The notes under the pieces: generated by a model
Database searches by the model: none
What the model saw: the letters and a program-made list of their open reading frames with translations, nothing else
Told to the model about the DNA's origin: nothing
In this document: piece after piece, positions 49,154-57,693 of the stretch
How the letters are laid out: every line of letters begins with the position of its first letter
How positions within the stretch are numbered: the stretch's first letter is position 1
Assembly (NCBI RefSeq): GCF_003966225.1
Contig: NZ_RXNU01000003.1
Coordinates: 310,001 to 374,000 of the forward strand
Direction of reading: 5' to 3'
Source of the DNA: Shewanella canadensis
Lineage (GTDB): Bacteria > Pseudomonadota > Gammaproteobacteria > Enterobacterales > Shewanellaceae
DNA length: 64,000 nucleotides
Made by a program: the position numbers and the translations under genes

Positions 49154-49672
49154 CTAGTTGCCAAACCACTGGAGAGCTAGTATTTCATGCTTTTGAATAA
49201 AATCATTTTTCAGCACCATATAAACATTAATATTATTACCGCTTTTGGAAACAGCCTGTTTTTTAATAGCAGCATATTCTGTAGCAATTGTAGGGTGTGC
49301 AATTAGGTACTCTTTAAATGCTCTATGTCGATGTAGGTGCAGGTCATTCGTTTGAAATGTATGAACATGATGAGTACGTTGGTTGCCACCTTTGTGAAAG
49401 TACCGTCTGCCAGAAATACCATTTTCACCTTTAATGTTATAACCAAGTGCTTTTAAGTTTTCATTTGCAGTATCTAATTCCTTAAGCTTGGTAACCTCAA
49501 TTAAAATATCAATAACAGGCTTAGCTGCTAATCCAATGACAGATGTACTGCCAATATGCTCGATCTTAACAGCATTGATACCAATCGCCTTGGTGAGCAA
49601 GGCTCTTTCAGTTTCAAACGTTTTCTTCCAGTTTGGATCATAGTCAACAACTTCAAGAACTCTATTGCTCAA
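49154..49672 (-). CDS. GrpB-family protein
   Basis: 172 residues of the GrpB/UPF0157 nucleotidyltransferase-fold family: VVDYDPNWKKTFETERALL, then KIEHIGSTSVIGLAAKPVIDILIEV (the HIGSTSV/KPxIDI signature) and RRYFHKGG. The TTG at 49672 is chosen because AAAGGAG lies 6 bases upstream and the homology starts there. An ATG farther upstream (49744) reads through a different small gene. Function not known; some members are annotated as dephospho-CoA kinase fusions. Third gene after the LysR gene and a 37-codon ORF. Confidence 0.85.
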   Translation of the reverse strand: MSNRVLEVVDYDPNWKKTFETERALLTKAIGINAVKIEHIGSTSVIGLAAKPVIDILIEVTKLKELDTANENLKALGYNIKGENGISGRRYFHKGGNQRTHHVHTFQTNDLHLHRHRAFKEYLIAHPTIATEYAAIKKQAVSKSGNNINVYMVLKNDFIQKHEILALQWFGN

Positions 49673-49673
49673 G

Positions 49674-49787
49674 TTAATCTCCTTTGGCAACAAACACCGC
49701 TTTGCCTGTCCATTGCCCAGCCTTGATATGAGTGCCGTTTTCACTCACATATTGATTCTTACCGGCTTTAGTATCATCACCGCTCAT
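49674..49787 (-). CDS. 37-residue ORF coupled between LysR and GrpB genes
   Basis: The ATG at 49785-49787 overlaps the end of the LysR gene, and the TAA (49674-49676) ends one base before the GrpB TTG start. It encodes MSGDDTKAGKNQYVSENG, then THIKAGQWTGKAVFVAKGD: polar, with no membrane segment. The exact fit between two genes, both overlapping or abutting, supports a real, translationally coupled small gene. The GrpB ribosome site lies inside its last codons. It could also be the tail fragment of a longer lost gene. Not recognised. Confidence 0.55.
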   Translation of the reverse strand: MSGDDTKAGKNQYVSENGTHIKAGQWTGKAVFVAKGD

Positions 49788-50667
49788 TTTTCAAATGTTC
49801 GATGAACAATCGAAGTGGCATCATGGCTCGATATTCCCTTGGGAAATAGATATTCATGCTTGGCAAAGGGGCCTGATGCTCTGTCAGGACCTCTACTAAC
49901 CTTCCATCTGCCAAGGCATCGGTACAGTAATCACGAAAGGTAAAGGTCAGCCCAAGCCCCTGAAGTGCCAGATCGATCGTGGCAGGTGATGAATTGGCAA
50001 TCAGGTTGCCGCGAACTTCGACCGGATAGACGCTATCTGGTCCGGTGAAGATCCAAGGCGCTAATTGTCCTGAACTTGGAAACCGATAGCGAAGGCAGTT
50101 GTGCTTCAACAGATCCTTTGGGTCGCATGGAACACCATGTGTCTCAAGGTATTCAGGGCTTGCCACTACAGCTGTTTTCAGTGGACCGCTCAGGTTGATC
50201 GCAACCATGTCCTGTGCAATCAAGCCACCAAGGCGGAACCCAGCGTGTAATCCCTCATCCAGAATATCCGACATAGCATCGGTCATAGACAATTCAACCT
50301 CGATCTCTGGGTAATTTTTCTGAAACGTAGCAAGTTTGTTTCGAACCAACAGAAAGTAAGCAAACTCGGGTATTGCGAGCTTCAGGGAACCACGCTCATC
50401 GTGCCCTGCGGTTTGCGCACTGTACAAACCTTCGCCTAGCTGCTCGAAGGCCGGTCCGGTACTGCGGGCCAGTGCCCGTCCAGCTTCGGTTAGGCTGATC
50501 GAACGGGTTGTTCGGATAAACAGCGCGGTGCCGAGCTGCTCTTCCAGTTTTTTTAATTGATGGCTTACGGTTGAAGGTTTAACCCCGAGCTCTCGGGCCG
50601 CACCGCGCAGGCTCTTTTGGCACGCAATGGCGTTGAATACTTCAAGGGTGGAAAGGGGTAGTCGCAT
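49777..50667 (-). CDS. LysR-family regulator (divergent from quinone reductase)
   Basis: 296 residues. The N-terminal HTH is LPLSTLEVFNAIACQKSLRGAARELGVKPSTVSHQLKKLEEQLGTALFIRTTRSISLTEAGRAL, followed by a standard LysR effector domain. It faces the quinone reductase gene across a 152-bp region containing paired inverted repeats, so it probably regulates that gene and its own. Its stop overlaps the following small ORF. Confidence 0.92.
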   Translation of the reverse strand: MRLPLSTLEVFNAIACQKSLRGAARELGVKPSTVSHQLKKLEEQLGTALFIRTTRSISLTEAGRALARSTGPAFEQLGEGLYSAQTAGHDERGSLKLAIPEFAYFLLVRNKLATFQKNYPEIEVELSMTDAMSDILDEGLHAGFRLGGLIAQDMVAINLSGPLKTAVVASPEYLETHGVPCDPKDLLKHNCLRYRFPSSGQLAPWIFTGPDSVYPVEVRGNLIANSSPATIDLALQGLGLTFTFRDYCTDALADGRLVEVLTEHQAPLPSMNIYFPREYRAMMPLRLFIEHLKNER

Positions 50668-50709
50668 TGGTAGATTTCATTCACTAGAGAGGTTGATAAT
50701 CGGTATATT

Positions 50710-50751
50710 GTTTACTTTAGTGAACCTAATTAAAGTAAGCAACAAGTAAAC
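50710..50751. promoter_or_regulatory. Candidate LysR operator
   Basis: GTTTACTT (50710-50717) and AAGTAAAC (50744-50751) form a perfect 8-bp inverted repeat; inside it TTACTTT (50712-50718) also pairs with AAAGTAA (50732-50738). Location between divergent LysR and target genes fits a LysR binding region. Confidence 0.55.
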
Positions 50752-50819
50752 GACATATTTTAATCATCGTGGCGAACAACATCACCGCCACGAGGAAACA
50801 CAACAGTGAGGCCTGCTTT

Positions 50820-51344
50820 ATGGATATCCTTGTGCTAACCGCTCATCCAGATCTTTCTACCTCCACCGCCAATCGAAAGTGGTTTGAAGCCCTGTCAGAT
50901 TTTGATGGGATCATCACCCGCGACCTGACGGCCGTAGGGGGGCCGGAAATGAGCTTTAATCCATCTGTTGAGCAGGCGCTTCTTGAGCAGGCAGATCGCG
51001 TGGTGTTGCAGTTCCCGTTCTACTGGTACTCTTCACCGCCGGTCCTCAAGGCTTGGATCGACCAGGTGCTACTCTTTGGTTTTGCCTATGGCCCCGATGG
51101 CAACAATCTGCGGGGAAAGGAGTTGGTGCTTGCAATCTCTACCGGAGGTCCGGCCGAAAGCTTTCAGCCTGGCGCATTTAACAGCTTTACCATGCCTGAA
51201 CTTCTGACGCCCTTTCAGCAGACCGCATTGATGATCGGTATGAGCTATCTGCCGCCATTTGTACTTCATAGCGCGATGAGCAGAGACCAAACCAGACTCG
51301 ATGCCAGTGTTCTCGCATTGATTTCCCATGTGACCAGTCCATGA
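50820..51344 (+). CDS. NAD(P)H:quinone oxidoreductase, flavodoxin-like
   Basis: 174 residues of the KefF/MdaB/NQO1-like family: MDILVLTAHPDLSTSTANRKW, QFPFYWYSSPPVLKAWIDQVLLFGFAYG (the FPFYW-SP-LKAWIDQV flavin motif) and STGGPAESF. Two-electron quinone reduction with FMN or FAD is expected. ATG 50820 with GAGG 8 bases upstream is preferred to the GTG at 50769. It precedes an SDR gene by 282 bp. Confidence 0.9.
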   Translation: MDILVLTAHPDLSTSTANRKWFEALSDFDGIITRDLTAVGGPEMSFNPSVEQALLEQADRVVLQFPFYWYSSPPVLKAWIDQVLLFGFAYGPDGNNLRGKELVLAISTGGPAESFQPGAFNSFTMPELLTPFQQTALMIGMSYLPPFVLHSAMSRDQTRLDASVLALISHVTSP

Positions 51345-51474
51345 CTTAACTACAACGCCAAACAGCCAAACTCTGAATCACGGCAGTGATAAACGTCACA
51401 ATCACTACAGGAAATCAAGTGAAGCCAATCATTCCACTTACGAGTGAAGGTTAAATAGAAATTCAAGATCTTAT

Positions 51475-51489
51475 GGGGGTTTCACCCCC
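51475..51489. other. GC hairpin in the quinone reductase-SDR spacer
   Basis: GGGGGT/ACCCCC stem with a three-base loop and no T-run, so not a clear terminator. The rest of the 282-bp spacer (51345-51626) shows no gene. Confidence 0.45.
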
Positions 51490-51626
51490 GCAAGTTGGCG
51501 TCTGAAAGTCCACAAGTTCGATTTGCGTTGGTGACGTCAACAGTACAAATGTGTGTTAGTCAGGGCACTAGCAAGCGCCTGCCTGGCAATTAAATCACCC
51601 GGTTACATAACTATCAGGAAAACCAA

Positions 51627-52364
51627 ATGGAAAATTTTGACAACAAAGTGGTACTAATCACAGGTGGCGGAACAGGAATTGGGAAAGCCACGGCATCGGC
51701 CTTTATCGCCAAAGGGGCAACGGTGGTTATCACTGGTCGAAGACAGTCCGTTCTTGAGGAAACAAGCCAGGAATTGGGGCCGCAGGCCTACCCCATAGTC
51801 GGAGATGTCAGCAAGAAAGGGGACCCCGCTCGAATTGTTGAGCAAATCATCAGCAAATTCGGACGACTGGATGTTCTGGTGAATAACGCCGGAACCGGGA
51901 AGATGGGCCCGCTATCTGAAACGAGTGATGAAGATATTGAGAGCATTTACCGAACCAACGTGTTTGCGCCTCTGGCCCTTGTCCGCGAGGCAACAGTCCA
52001 TCTTGCCAATAGTAAGGGGGTGGTGGTCAATATTTCATCCGTTGCGGCACAAGGCATGATGCCAGCCGTCGCGGCCTACGCGTCATCCAAGGCGGCCGTG
52101 GAGCATGCGACCAGACTACTCGCTGCTGAACTCGGCCCAATGGGGATAAGGGTCAATGCAGTCGCACCGGGTCTTACAAACACAGATATAGCAGCCGATG
52201 TTAAATCAAATGAAGAGATGCTGGGAATGATAATTGCTCAAACTCCGATGGGTCGCCTTGGCGAACCCAAAGACATTGCAAACGCGGTTCTATTAATGTC
52301 CGGCAGCGGTGCCGGGTGGATCACCGGGCAATCTGTGCAAGCCGGAGGCGGATTTTTGCTATAG
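51627..52364 (+). CDS. Short-chain dehydrogenase/reductase
   Basis: 245-residue classical SDR: VVLITGGGTGIGKATASAF cofactor motif, NNAGTGK, NISSV with catalytic Ser, YASSKAAVEH with Tyr and Lys, and the C-terminal GWITGQSVQAGGGFLL. NADP preference is suggested by GRR after strand 2. Substrate unknown. AGGA precedes the ATG. Together with the LysR and quinone reductase genes it may form a small redox-response module. Confidence 0.9.
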   Translation: MENFDNKVVLITGGGTGIGKATASAFIAKGATVVITGRRQSVLEETSQELGPQAYPIVGDVSKKGDPARIVEQIISKFGRLDVLVNNAGTGKMGPLSETSDEDIESIYRTNVFAPLALVREATVHLANSKGVVVNISSVAAQGMMPAVAAYASSKAAVEHATRLLAAELGPMGIRVNAVAPGLTNTDIAADVKSNEEMLGMIIAQTPMGRLGEPKDIANAVLLMSGSGAGWITGQSVQAGGGFLL

Positions 52365-52426
52365 AGCGTACTGAGATGAATCTTACTCTCAAATGATCCC
52401 GGTATTCATTTAGTTGAAAGCCCATA

Positions 52427-52455
52427 GTTGAAAACCCAAATTTAGGGTTTTCAAC
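52427..52455. other. Perfect hairpin after the SDR gene
   Basis: GTTGAAAACCC and GGGTTTTCAAC (11 bp) around a 7-base loop, preceded by a near-direct repeat of TAGTTGAAA. It lacks a T-run and may act as a terminator in either direction or as an mRNA end. Confidence 0.55.
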
Positions 52456-52598
52456 GGCCCCGGCTTTGAGCACTATTCAGGGTTCTACCTGATATGCTTC
52501 ATTAGTATGAACACCTACTCAAATGGTGAGTAATAGTTGGCTAAAATAAGTGACGAAGTTGAAAAAACCAACTGTTATTTGTCCTTTTTAGTGACTTA

Positions 52599-52901
52599 TT
52601 AGGCGATATCCTGCTTCGAAGCTTGCACTATCTTACGCTCCGCCGTGTACTCCCACCAAACCTTTGGTTCATCACCATTGATAAAGCATGTAACTGAAAT
52701 AAACACATCAATGACACACGGATCATGTCTGCTACCTGTTAAAATGCAGAGCCTCTCGTACATTTCATACGGGTCCTGCCCCATGAGATCATTGGGTTTC
52801 TCTATACCAAGTAACTCAAGGTCAGCGGCGCCGGCCCTACCTATATTTGGAAGATCTGTAAGCTTCCTAATATTTTCACGGACAACTTTACTCGGATTCA
52901 T
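52599..52901 (-). CDS. Helix-hairpin-helix protein, Cdd1/pathogenicity-locus family
   Basis: 100 residues: VRENIRKLTDLPNIGRAGAADLELLGIEKPNDLMGQDPYEMYERLCILTGSRHDPCVIDVFISVTCF. The LPNIGRAGAADL turn is a helix-hairpin-helix DNA-binding motif, and the rest matches the small Cdd1-like family. Such genes frequently occur in integron cassettes and mobile regions. Its ATG lies only 5 bp after an attC-like palindrome, in cassette fashion. No convincing partner gene. Confidence 0.85.
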   Translation of the reverse strand: MNPSKVVRENIRKLTDLPNIGRAGAADLELLGIEKPNDLMGQDPYEMYERLCILTGSRHDPCVIDVFISVTCFINGDEPKVWWEYTAERKIVQASKQDIA

Positions 52902-52906
52902 GATTC

Positions 52907-52993
52907 GCCTAACGCCGCAAACAACAGCGCTTAGGTTTGGCGATGTTTTTGCTGGCTTTTGATTTTAGCAAAAACAATGACGAGCCGTTATGC
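52907..52993 (-). other. attC-like recombination site (87 bp imperfect palindrome)
   Basis: On the minus strand the site runs from GCATAAC (52993-52987) to GTTAGGC (52913-52907). The latter fits the R' consensus GTTRRRY; the first box deviates at one position from RYYYAAC. The outer 11-base arms pair at 9 positions, and an inner perfect 10-bp stem (TGTTTTTGCT/AGCAAAAACA, 52944-52953 with 52967-52976) encloses a 13-base loop. Length and layout fit integron attC sites. No integrase gene is in the window. Confidence 0.5.
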
Positions 52994-53120
52994 GTCTGCT
53001 AACTTTGCTTTGTTATGTGCGTGCTACTTGGCCGTAGCATTTAGCGGCATGGCTTGGTTATGCTTTTATTTTGTCTATTTCCAATCCATGCAAGCACAAG
53101 GAAAAGTTGTAGGTTTACAC

Positions 53121-53591
53121 CTACTCTATGATAAGATCCTTAATTATTTGTACTTCTGCACAAGTTCCATCATCCTTCCATTTTGCACACTCCCAAAAAT
53201 GGTCATTCCAAATGACTTTCTCAGGATTCCACTTTCGGTTTTTATTAAAAACACACGTACAAGGTTCATCATCCGTATCTTCACCTATCTTGCTTTCATT
53301 AACTCTGGCTGATAGTGGCTGAGCAGGATTCTTTGTTTTTGTGAGTTGTTGTTTTAGTGTATCAAGCTCCTGCTTCAGAGAGCCTATATTTTTTTCTTGA
53401 TGCCTAAAGTTCAAGATAGCCTTTTCTATTGACTCTTTACTGTCGTGCAGATCAAGTAGCTCCGCATTTAGCTCAACTTCTTTGGCCTTAATTTTTGCTT
53501 CCAGTTCAGGCATGCTAGTATCCGATGCCGATAATATAGGGGAAGCAAAAGCCAAAAACACTATGATGATCATTCTAAGTCCAAAAAACAT
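53121..53591 (-). CDS. Secreted coiled-coil protein with Cys-rich tail
   Basis: 156 residues, not recognised. A signal peptide (MIIIVFLAFASPILSAS) precedes a coiled coil at about 28-90 (ELEAKIKAKEVELNAELLDLHDSKESIEKAIL). The C-terminal domain has four cysteines and several tryptophans (CTCVFNKNRKWNPEKVIWNDHFWECAKWKDDGTC), likely forming disulfides in the periplasm. GAGAGAA precedes the ATG. Its stop lies in a GTAGGT/ACCTAC hairpin. It would be the preceding cassette if the attC-like site is real. Confidence 0.7.
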   Translation of the reverse strand: MFFGLRMIIIVFLAFASPILSASDTSMPELEAKIKAKEVELNAELLDLHDSKESIEKAILNFRHQEKNIGSLKQELDTLKQQLTKTKNPAQPLSARVNESKIGEDTDDEPCTCVFNKNRKWNPEKVIWNDHFWECAKWKDDGTCAEVQIIKDLIIE

Positions 53592-54054
53592 AATTTTCTC
53601 TCAGTAAAAAGTCGATAGAACGTCTGTTCAACACGTTTATTATGTAGACCATACCTGAATTTGACGCCTTAAAACGAGAAACACTCGGCAAACTGAGAAC
53701 GCCGAGTGTAATAAATGCCATATCAACGCTTAGAGCTATAACGATGATTGTTCATGAGCCGTAGGTCTCGTGAAACTGCTTATTCTCACTTTTAATTCTT
53801 TAATGTCGGAGAGAGGAGGTTATCGCTACTTTGAACAGCGAGTTTACTTGCCATATCATTGGCATGCCCTTGGGGCTTATTAGATGCTCCCTGCGGGTGA
53901 GGGAAGCATCGTCTTCTTACAAATGAACAGGCTGTTTCTTGTACTATGGCTTGTCACTGTTGCTTGATGCTATTACTTGATAGTTACCGCCTATGTTATT
54001 GACGCTTTAGCGTTTAGCTATATGAATTTACTCCTGAAACAAAGCTAAAAAAGG
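53592..54054. other. 463-bp spacer with two hairpins
   Basis: No ORF with support. ACACTCGGC/GCCGAGTGT (53681-53689 with 53701-53709, 11-base loop) and GATGCTCCCT/AGGGAAGCATC (53884-53911, one bulge) are the only structures. Neither has a T-run. They could belong to an sRNA or a decayed repeat. Confidence 0.4.
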
Positions 54055-54570
54055 TTACGATCCCAGTTGAAGACTCTGTAAATGGTAGATTGCGCGTTGC
54101 TCTGAATCTCGATTTTTATCCGGGTCTTCTATGCACTCTATAGACTCAATCACTGCAAGATATTGAGTCGGTACGTTTGTCTCTTTCGCACCAATAACAA
54201 CATGATTCAGATACCAGGAAAAAGGCTGTAATGATGAGTCTGTTTTAGTTGCACAGTATGTAAATACTTCAAAGATATCGCCAGCGTCATTTTGTACGTT
54301 GACGGTTTTTTCACCGTAGCCATAGCCTAAGCCTTCAGCTCTATCTAACGCTTCTTTTTCATCTTCATTGATTTCAAAAATAGCTCCTATGACCACATCG
54401 TCAATATTATTCGTGCGAAAAGCGTCGCACTTTCCAGAGCCATCTTTACCAATTTTATGAAAACGTAACTCATGCGCTTTAAGAACAAAAACACCAACCT
54501 TTTCAACACTTGGCACACGTTGTCGTAATCTCAAAAGTGACATATTTGAGCTATATGCAAAATACTTCAC
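54055..54570 (-). CDS. Gamma-glutamylcyclotransferase-like protein
   Basis: 171 residues: VKYFAYSSNMSLLRLRQRVPS (the YxxGSN-like substrate loop, here YSSN), IGAIFEINEDEKEALDRAEG with the catalytic Glu region, and a YGEKTVNV strand. The family handles gamma-glutamyl peptides or gamma-glutamylamines; specificity is unknown. GTG 54570 with GGAGG 4 bases upstream is chosen; the ATG at 54591 includes the ribosome site itself. It is 52 bp past the condensation gene on the same strand. Confidence 0.85.
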   Translation of the reverse strand: MKYFAYSSNMSLLRLRQRVPSVEKVGVFVLKAHELRFHKIGKDGSGKCDAFRTNNIDDVVIGAIFEINEDEKEALDRAEGLGYGYGEKTVNVQNDAGDIFEVFTYCATKTDSSLQPFSWYLNHVVIGAKETNVPTQYLAVIESIECIEDPDKNRDSEQRAIYHLQSLQLGS

Positions 54571-54622
54571 GGTACCTCCAAAGCCGGGCACCAGGTCAGA
54601 CAGTCTGTCAGCGGGAAATCAG

Positions 54623-56044
54623 CTACACAATACGATCGCCGATAGGACTATTTGGGTCATCCTGTGACTTTTTAATTGATACCCCGTTTACACTGTCTAC
54701 ACCTTCGTTATCGAAGTGGCTTGTGATCATGAGTATTCCCAGTTCACCGGCGCGGGGACGGAAGATGATGCCGTTATTCCAGACCGAGGTAATAATGCCG
54801 TTGGACTCCATTATGGGAAAGTGCAGTTTTGGATTGAGTGTCCGGCGACCTTCTCTGTCTTTCCCTTCACTCTCTCCACTGTCTTCTCGATCTTCAGCTT
54901 TACCTTGCAAGACGAGCTCACGGTAAAAGGTAGCCCAGTTGGTGATGAGCGCGCTCTTGTTGTGCAGTAGGGTCAAGAACTCCGGGATCTCGGTGGCAGG
55001 CGTTCCCGCCCGATGGGCGCGGAAGGTGCCGTCAACATTGCGGATGGATTGGCGGATGAGGGCCGGGTTTTCTATATCGCCTCTGAAATAGGGGACGTTG
55101 GCTTCGTAATTACCTGCGTGTTGCTCGTTCAGCCCCTGAATGGATGGCTGTCGGCTGCGGAAATTGGCCAACATGATGTTCAAGTCTGCTCGCATCTCGC
55201 GAAAGAACCATGAGCTGATAATATCGTTACTCGAGATAAAGGGGGCTACATGTTCCTGCTTTGCTTTGGCTTTTTGCCGTGACAGCCATTCTGGCTCTAT
55301 TTGGTGAATAGCGACATTTTGTGGTCGGCGGCGAGTTATCTTTGCGCCCAGATAATCTCCCATGATCCCAAGAGCCACACCGGGTGACCTGAACAGGGCA
55401 CTCTCTTGCTCACCAACGACCTGCGTTTTGGCTGCTTCAAAACCGTCCACCCGCACCGGGTCGAGCGCCTCTATGTCAGTGTCGGCGCTTAACATGCCAT
55501 ACAATTTATAATAGGTGTGACCGTCTCCTAAGGTGTGATTCATAGAGACGACCAGCGCGAAACCAGCTTCAGTCATAGCCTGTTGCAGAGGCATGGGAGA
55601 GTCGGTATCTGTAGCTTCCGCTTTGACAGGAATCACCGCCACCTTAAACAGGGCCTCATCTTTATCGGTGGCAGGCTTTGAGCGCGCGCACTGCACAGGC
55701 AGCAATGCTTTTACCATTTCTTCATAGGGCATGGAAAGTGAAATGCTGGCATCTTCTGGTGCATATACAGTCAGATGTTGATCTATGCTGGCCTCAGGAT
55801 CAAAGCTCTCGTTATAAGCGAGTGCAACCACGCCATTTTCGGTGCACTTCTTTACAATTCGGGATGTGAGCCAAGGATTTTTGTCCAACATCATCGCCAG
55901 ACGCCGCCGTAGAAACTCAACCGGAGGAGCGCCTTCAAACAAGGTGAGGGTAGTCACAGGTGGCAGGTGCAGATTTTCAATTTCCCATTGGGTCAAGTTC
56001 AACGTTTCTCTGCCGTCGGGCTTAGCATGTTCATCCTTGTTCAT
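54623..56044 (-). CDS. Stand-alone condensation/CAT-fold acyltransferase
   Basis: 473 residues. A single condensation-type (chloramphenicol acetyltransferase fold) enzyme: HTLGDGHTYYKLYG gives the HxxxDG catalytic motif at His170, with the floor-loop/bridge region GELGILMITSHFDNEG near the C-terminus. There are no carrier-protein or adenylation domains and no signal peptide. A charged low-complexity insert (EDREDSGESEGKDREGRR) lies near residue 390. ATG 56044 with GGGAG upstream is preferred to 56125. It may acylate a small alcohol or amine; substrate unknown. Linked to the downstream GGCT-like gene. Confidence 0.72.
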   Translation of the reverse strand: MNKDEHAKPDGRETLNLTQWEIENLHLPPVTTLTLFEGAPPVEFLRRRLAMMLDKNPWLTSRIVKKCTENGVVALAYNESFDPEASIDQHLTVYAPEDASISLSMPYEEMVKALLPVQCARSKPATDKDEALFKVAVIPVKAEATDTDSPMPLQQAMTEAGFALVVSMNHTLGDGHTYYKLYGMLSADTDIEALDPVRVDGFEAAKTQVVGEQESALFRSPGVALGIMGDYLGAKITRRRPQNVAIHQIEPEWLSRQKAKAKQEHVAPFISSNDIISSWFFREMRADLNIMLANFRSRQPSIQGLNEQHAGNYEANVPYFRGDIENPALIRQSIRNVDGTFRAHRAGTPATEIPEFLTLLHNKSALITNWATFYRELVLQGKAEDREDSGESEGKDREGRRTLNPKLHFPIMESNGIITSVWNNGIIFRPRAGELGILMITSHFDNEGVDSVNGVSIKKSQDDPNSPIGDRIV

Positions 56045-56337
56045 TTGATACTCCCATCTGTAATTATTGAATGAGGAACTGTTGATTGAGGAACAGTTTT
56101 TTAGATTCAGTCGTTTCACATCCATTCTTAAAAGCCCTGCTGCTAATACTTGGTCATGTAACGCTAAATCAGATGCAAGAGGGCGTTTAGCAAACTCGAT
56201 TTAGACACCTTACAACACAAAAAACGCTATAAACCAAGGTTGCCGCACACTTTCTCCTCATGATTCGCTTTCTTCTTAATCAACTTTTTTCTTAGTAACT
56301 TTCTTCATAATCGAAGGCTAGTAATCTTGATGTGCTT

Positions 56338-56685
56338 TTACTCTGAGGTGAATATCGATAATTTCAGCGTCAACGCCTGACCGAGCCAACTCGCATACTC
56401 GGTATGGTCCTTGAGGTCATCACCCGTCACCGGATGTAACAGCACCGATAAACCATTACGATGCTTGTCGATCCAAGGCAGGAACATATCGAACTCCTCA
56501 CTGGTAAATGCGATCTCGAAACTCCATTTAGGATGCGGTCCGACTAACTTTGTATGCAAGTTACCGACGTACAAACCAAGTTGAGTATAGATCATGCATC
56601 TCAGTTCAATCGCGCGATCCATTGAGGTCTCATCGAAATACAGATGAGCGTGGTAATTCGAATGTATATTGGCTGGGAATGTCAT
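56338..56685 (-). CDS. DOPA 4,5-dioxygenase-family protein
   Basis: 115 residues. NYHAHLYFDETSMDRAIELR, then VGPHPKWSFEIAF and LLHPVTGDDLKDHTEYASWLG, carry the conserved His residues of the DOPA_dioxygen family (PF08883). Fungal and plant relatives extradiol-cleave L-DOPA. Bacterial members are small and mostly uncharacterised. It lies 21 bp after the LuxR gene on the same strand, so it is the probable second gene of that operon. Confidence 0.87.
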   Translation of the reverse strand: MTFPANIHSNYHAHLYFDETSMDRAIELRCMIYTQLGLYVGNLHTKLVGPHPKWSFEIAFTSEEFDMFLPWIDKHRNGLSVLLHPVTGDDLKDHTEYASWLGQALTLKLSIFTSE

Positions 56686-56706
56686 AAAAATAATCCATTA
56701 ATCTGC

Positions 56707-57693
56707 TTACTTGTTATCAACCAATTGCGCTAGCTCAGTACGACTGGTGATCGCTAATTTATCGTAAACACGATAGAGGTGATTCGACACAGTTGAAGGT
56801 GCCAAACTTAAGAGTTTAGCCACTTCTTTAAACGACAATCCCTTGCATATCTGCTCAACAATTTGCTGCTCCCGGCTACTGAGGAGATCAAGCGGACCTA
56901 ATGGTCGTAAATTGACGACTACTAAATCACCCAAGGGTTTAAAAGATATTGCCAGTTTATTTATTTCCAGTGTTACAGGATCACTGTCAGGTGAAAGTTG
57001 AGGCATATCAAAAGGTAAAATCGTCGCCGCTCTTTCAGGGAAGTATTCATTGAGCAAGCTAACAAAACGCGGTTGAACTTCATGGAAACAGCCCAGGCGA
57101 TCACAAATCGCCGAGGCTGCTTGTTGTGATGGTGATTGCGGTAAGTCGGCATGCAAATGAAGGAAAAAAGCATGTGAAGCCGCTGAGACTAAATGAAAAG
57201 TAAGATGCTGTTGTAATTCTTGCTCGGCTTGAGTGAACACCTGCTCGCGGTCAAAGCGGTACAAACTTAATAGGGAATATAAACCATTTTTATCTAAATG
57301 ACCGGTAGCCAAAATACGTTCAATACCATAAGGCTGAAACAATCGTGTATATAAACTTGATTGGTAAAACATCTCATCACTAATTACATCCGACATATCG
57401 ATCGGCTTGCTTAAGTTTTTGATAACCTGCTCTTTAATGGGGTTGATTTCAATGGTCTCAGTTAAGCGCTGAGCATAGTGTTCATCTAAACCAAGATGGT
57501 CGGCATAATGGAAATGTATACTTGCCTGGTTACCCGTCCCCCAAAATGCGGCGTCAAAATCAATCACCTGCGATAATTGCTCAAGCGCCCAAACACGATA
57601 TTGATTTGGCGCAATACGCGCTGCAGAACGATAAAGGTGACTAATGAATTCATCTATATTAGCTGAACTTTCAACTTTCCTGTTGCCCATCAT
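56707..57693 (-). CDS. LuxR-family transcriptional regulator
   Basis: 328 residues. The C-terminal HTH (LLSSREQQIVEQICKGLSFKEVAKLLSLAPSTVSNHLYRVYDKLAITSRTELAQL) is clear. The N-terminal ~250 residues contain a GAF/PAS-like sensory region with conserved FDAAFWGTG but no known autoinducer-binding signature. It faces the decarboxylase-like gene across 154 bp, so it likely controls that unit as well as the DOPA-dioxygenase gene downstream. Confidence 0.88.
   Translation of the reverse strand: MMGNRKVESSANIDEFISHLYRSAARIAPNQYRVWALEQLSQVIDFDAAFWGTGNQASIHFHYADHLGLDEHYAQRLTETIEINPIKEQVIKNLSKPIDMSDVISDEMFYQSSLYTRLFQPYGIERILATGHLDKNGLYSLLSLYRFDREQVFTQAEQELQQHLTFHLVSAASHAFFLHLHADLPQSPSQQAASAICDRLGCFHEVQPRFVSLLNEYFPERAATILPFDMPQLSPDSDPVTLEINKLAISFKPLGDLVVVNLRPLGPLDLLSSREQQIVEQICKGLSFKEVAKLLSLAPSTVSNHLYRVYDKLAITSRTELAQLVDNK

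Noticed and set aside
52959..53312. 117-codon plus-strand ORF across the attC-like site
   Set aside because: It overlaps the palindrome and the better-supported minus-strand secreted protein gene, and has no ribosome site.
54510..54926. 138-codon plus-strand ORF over the condensation and GGCT genes
   Set aside because: Antisense to two supported genes; no ribosome site.
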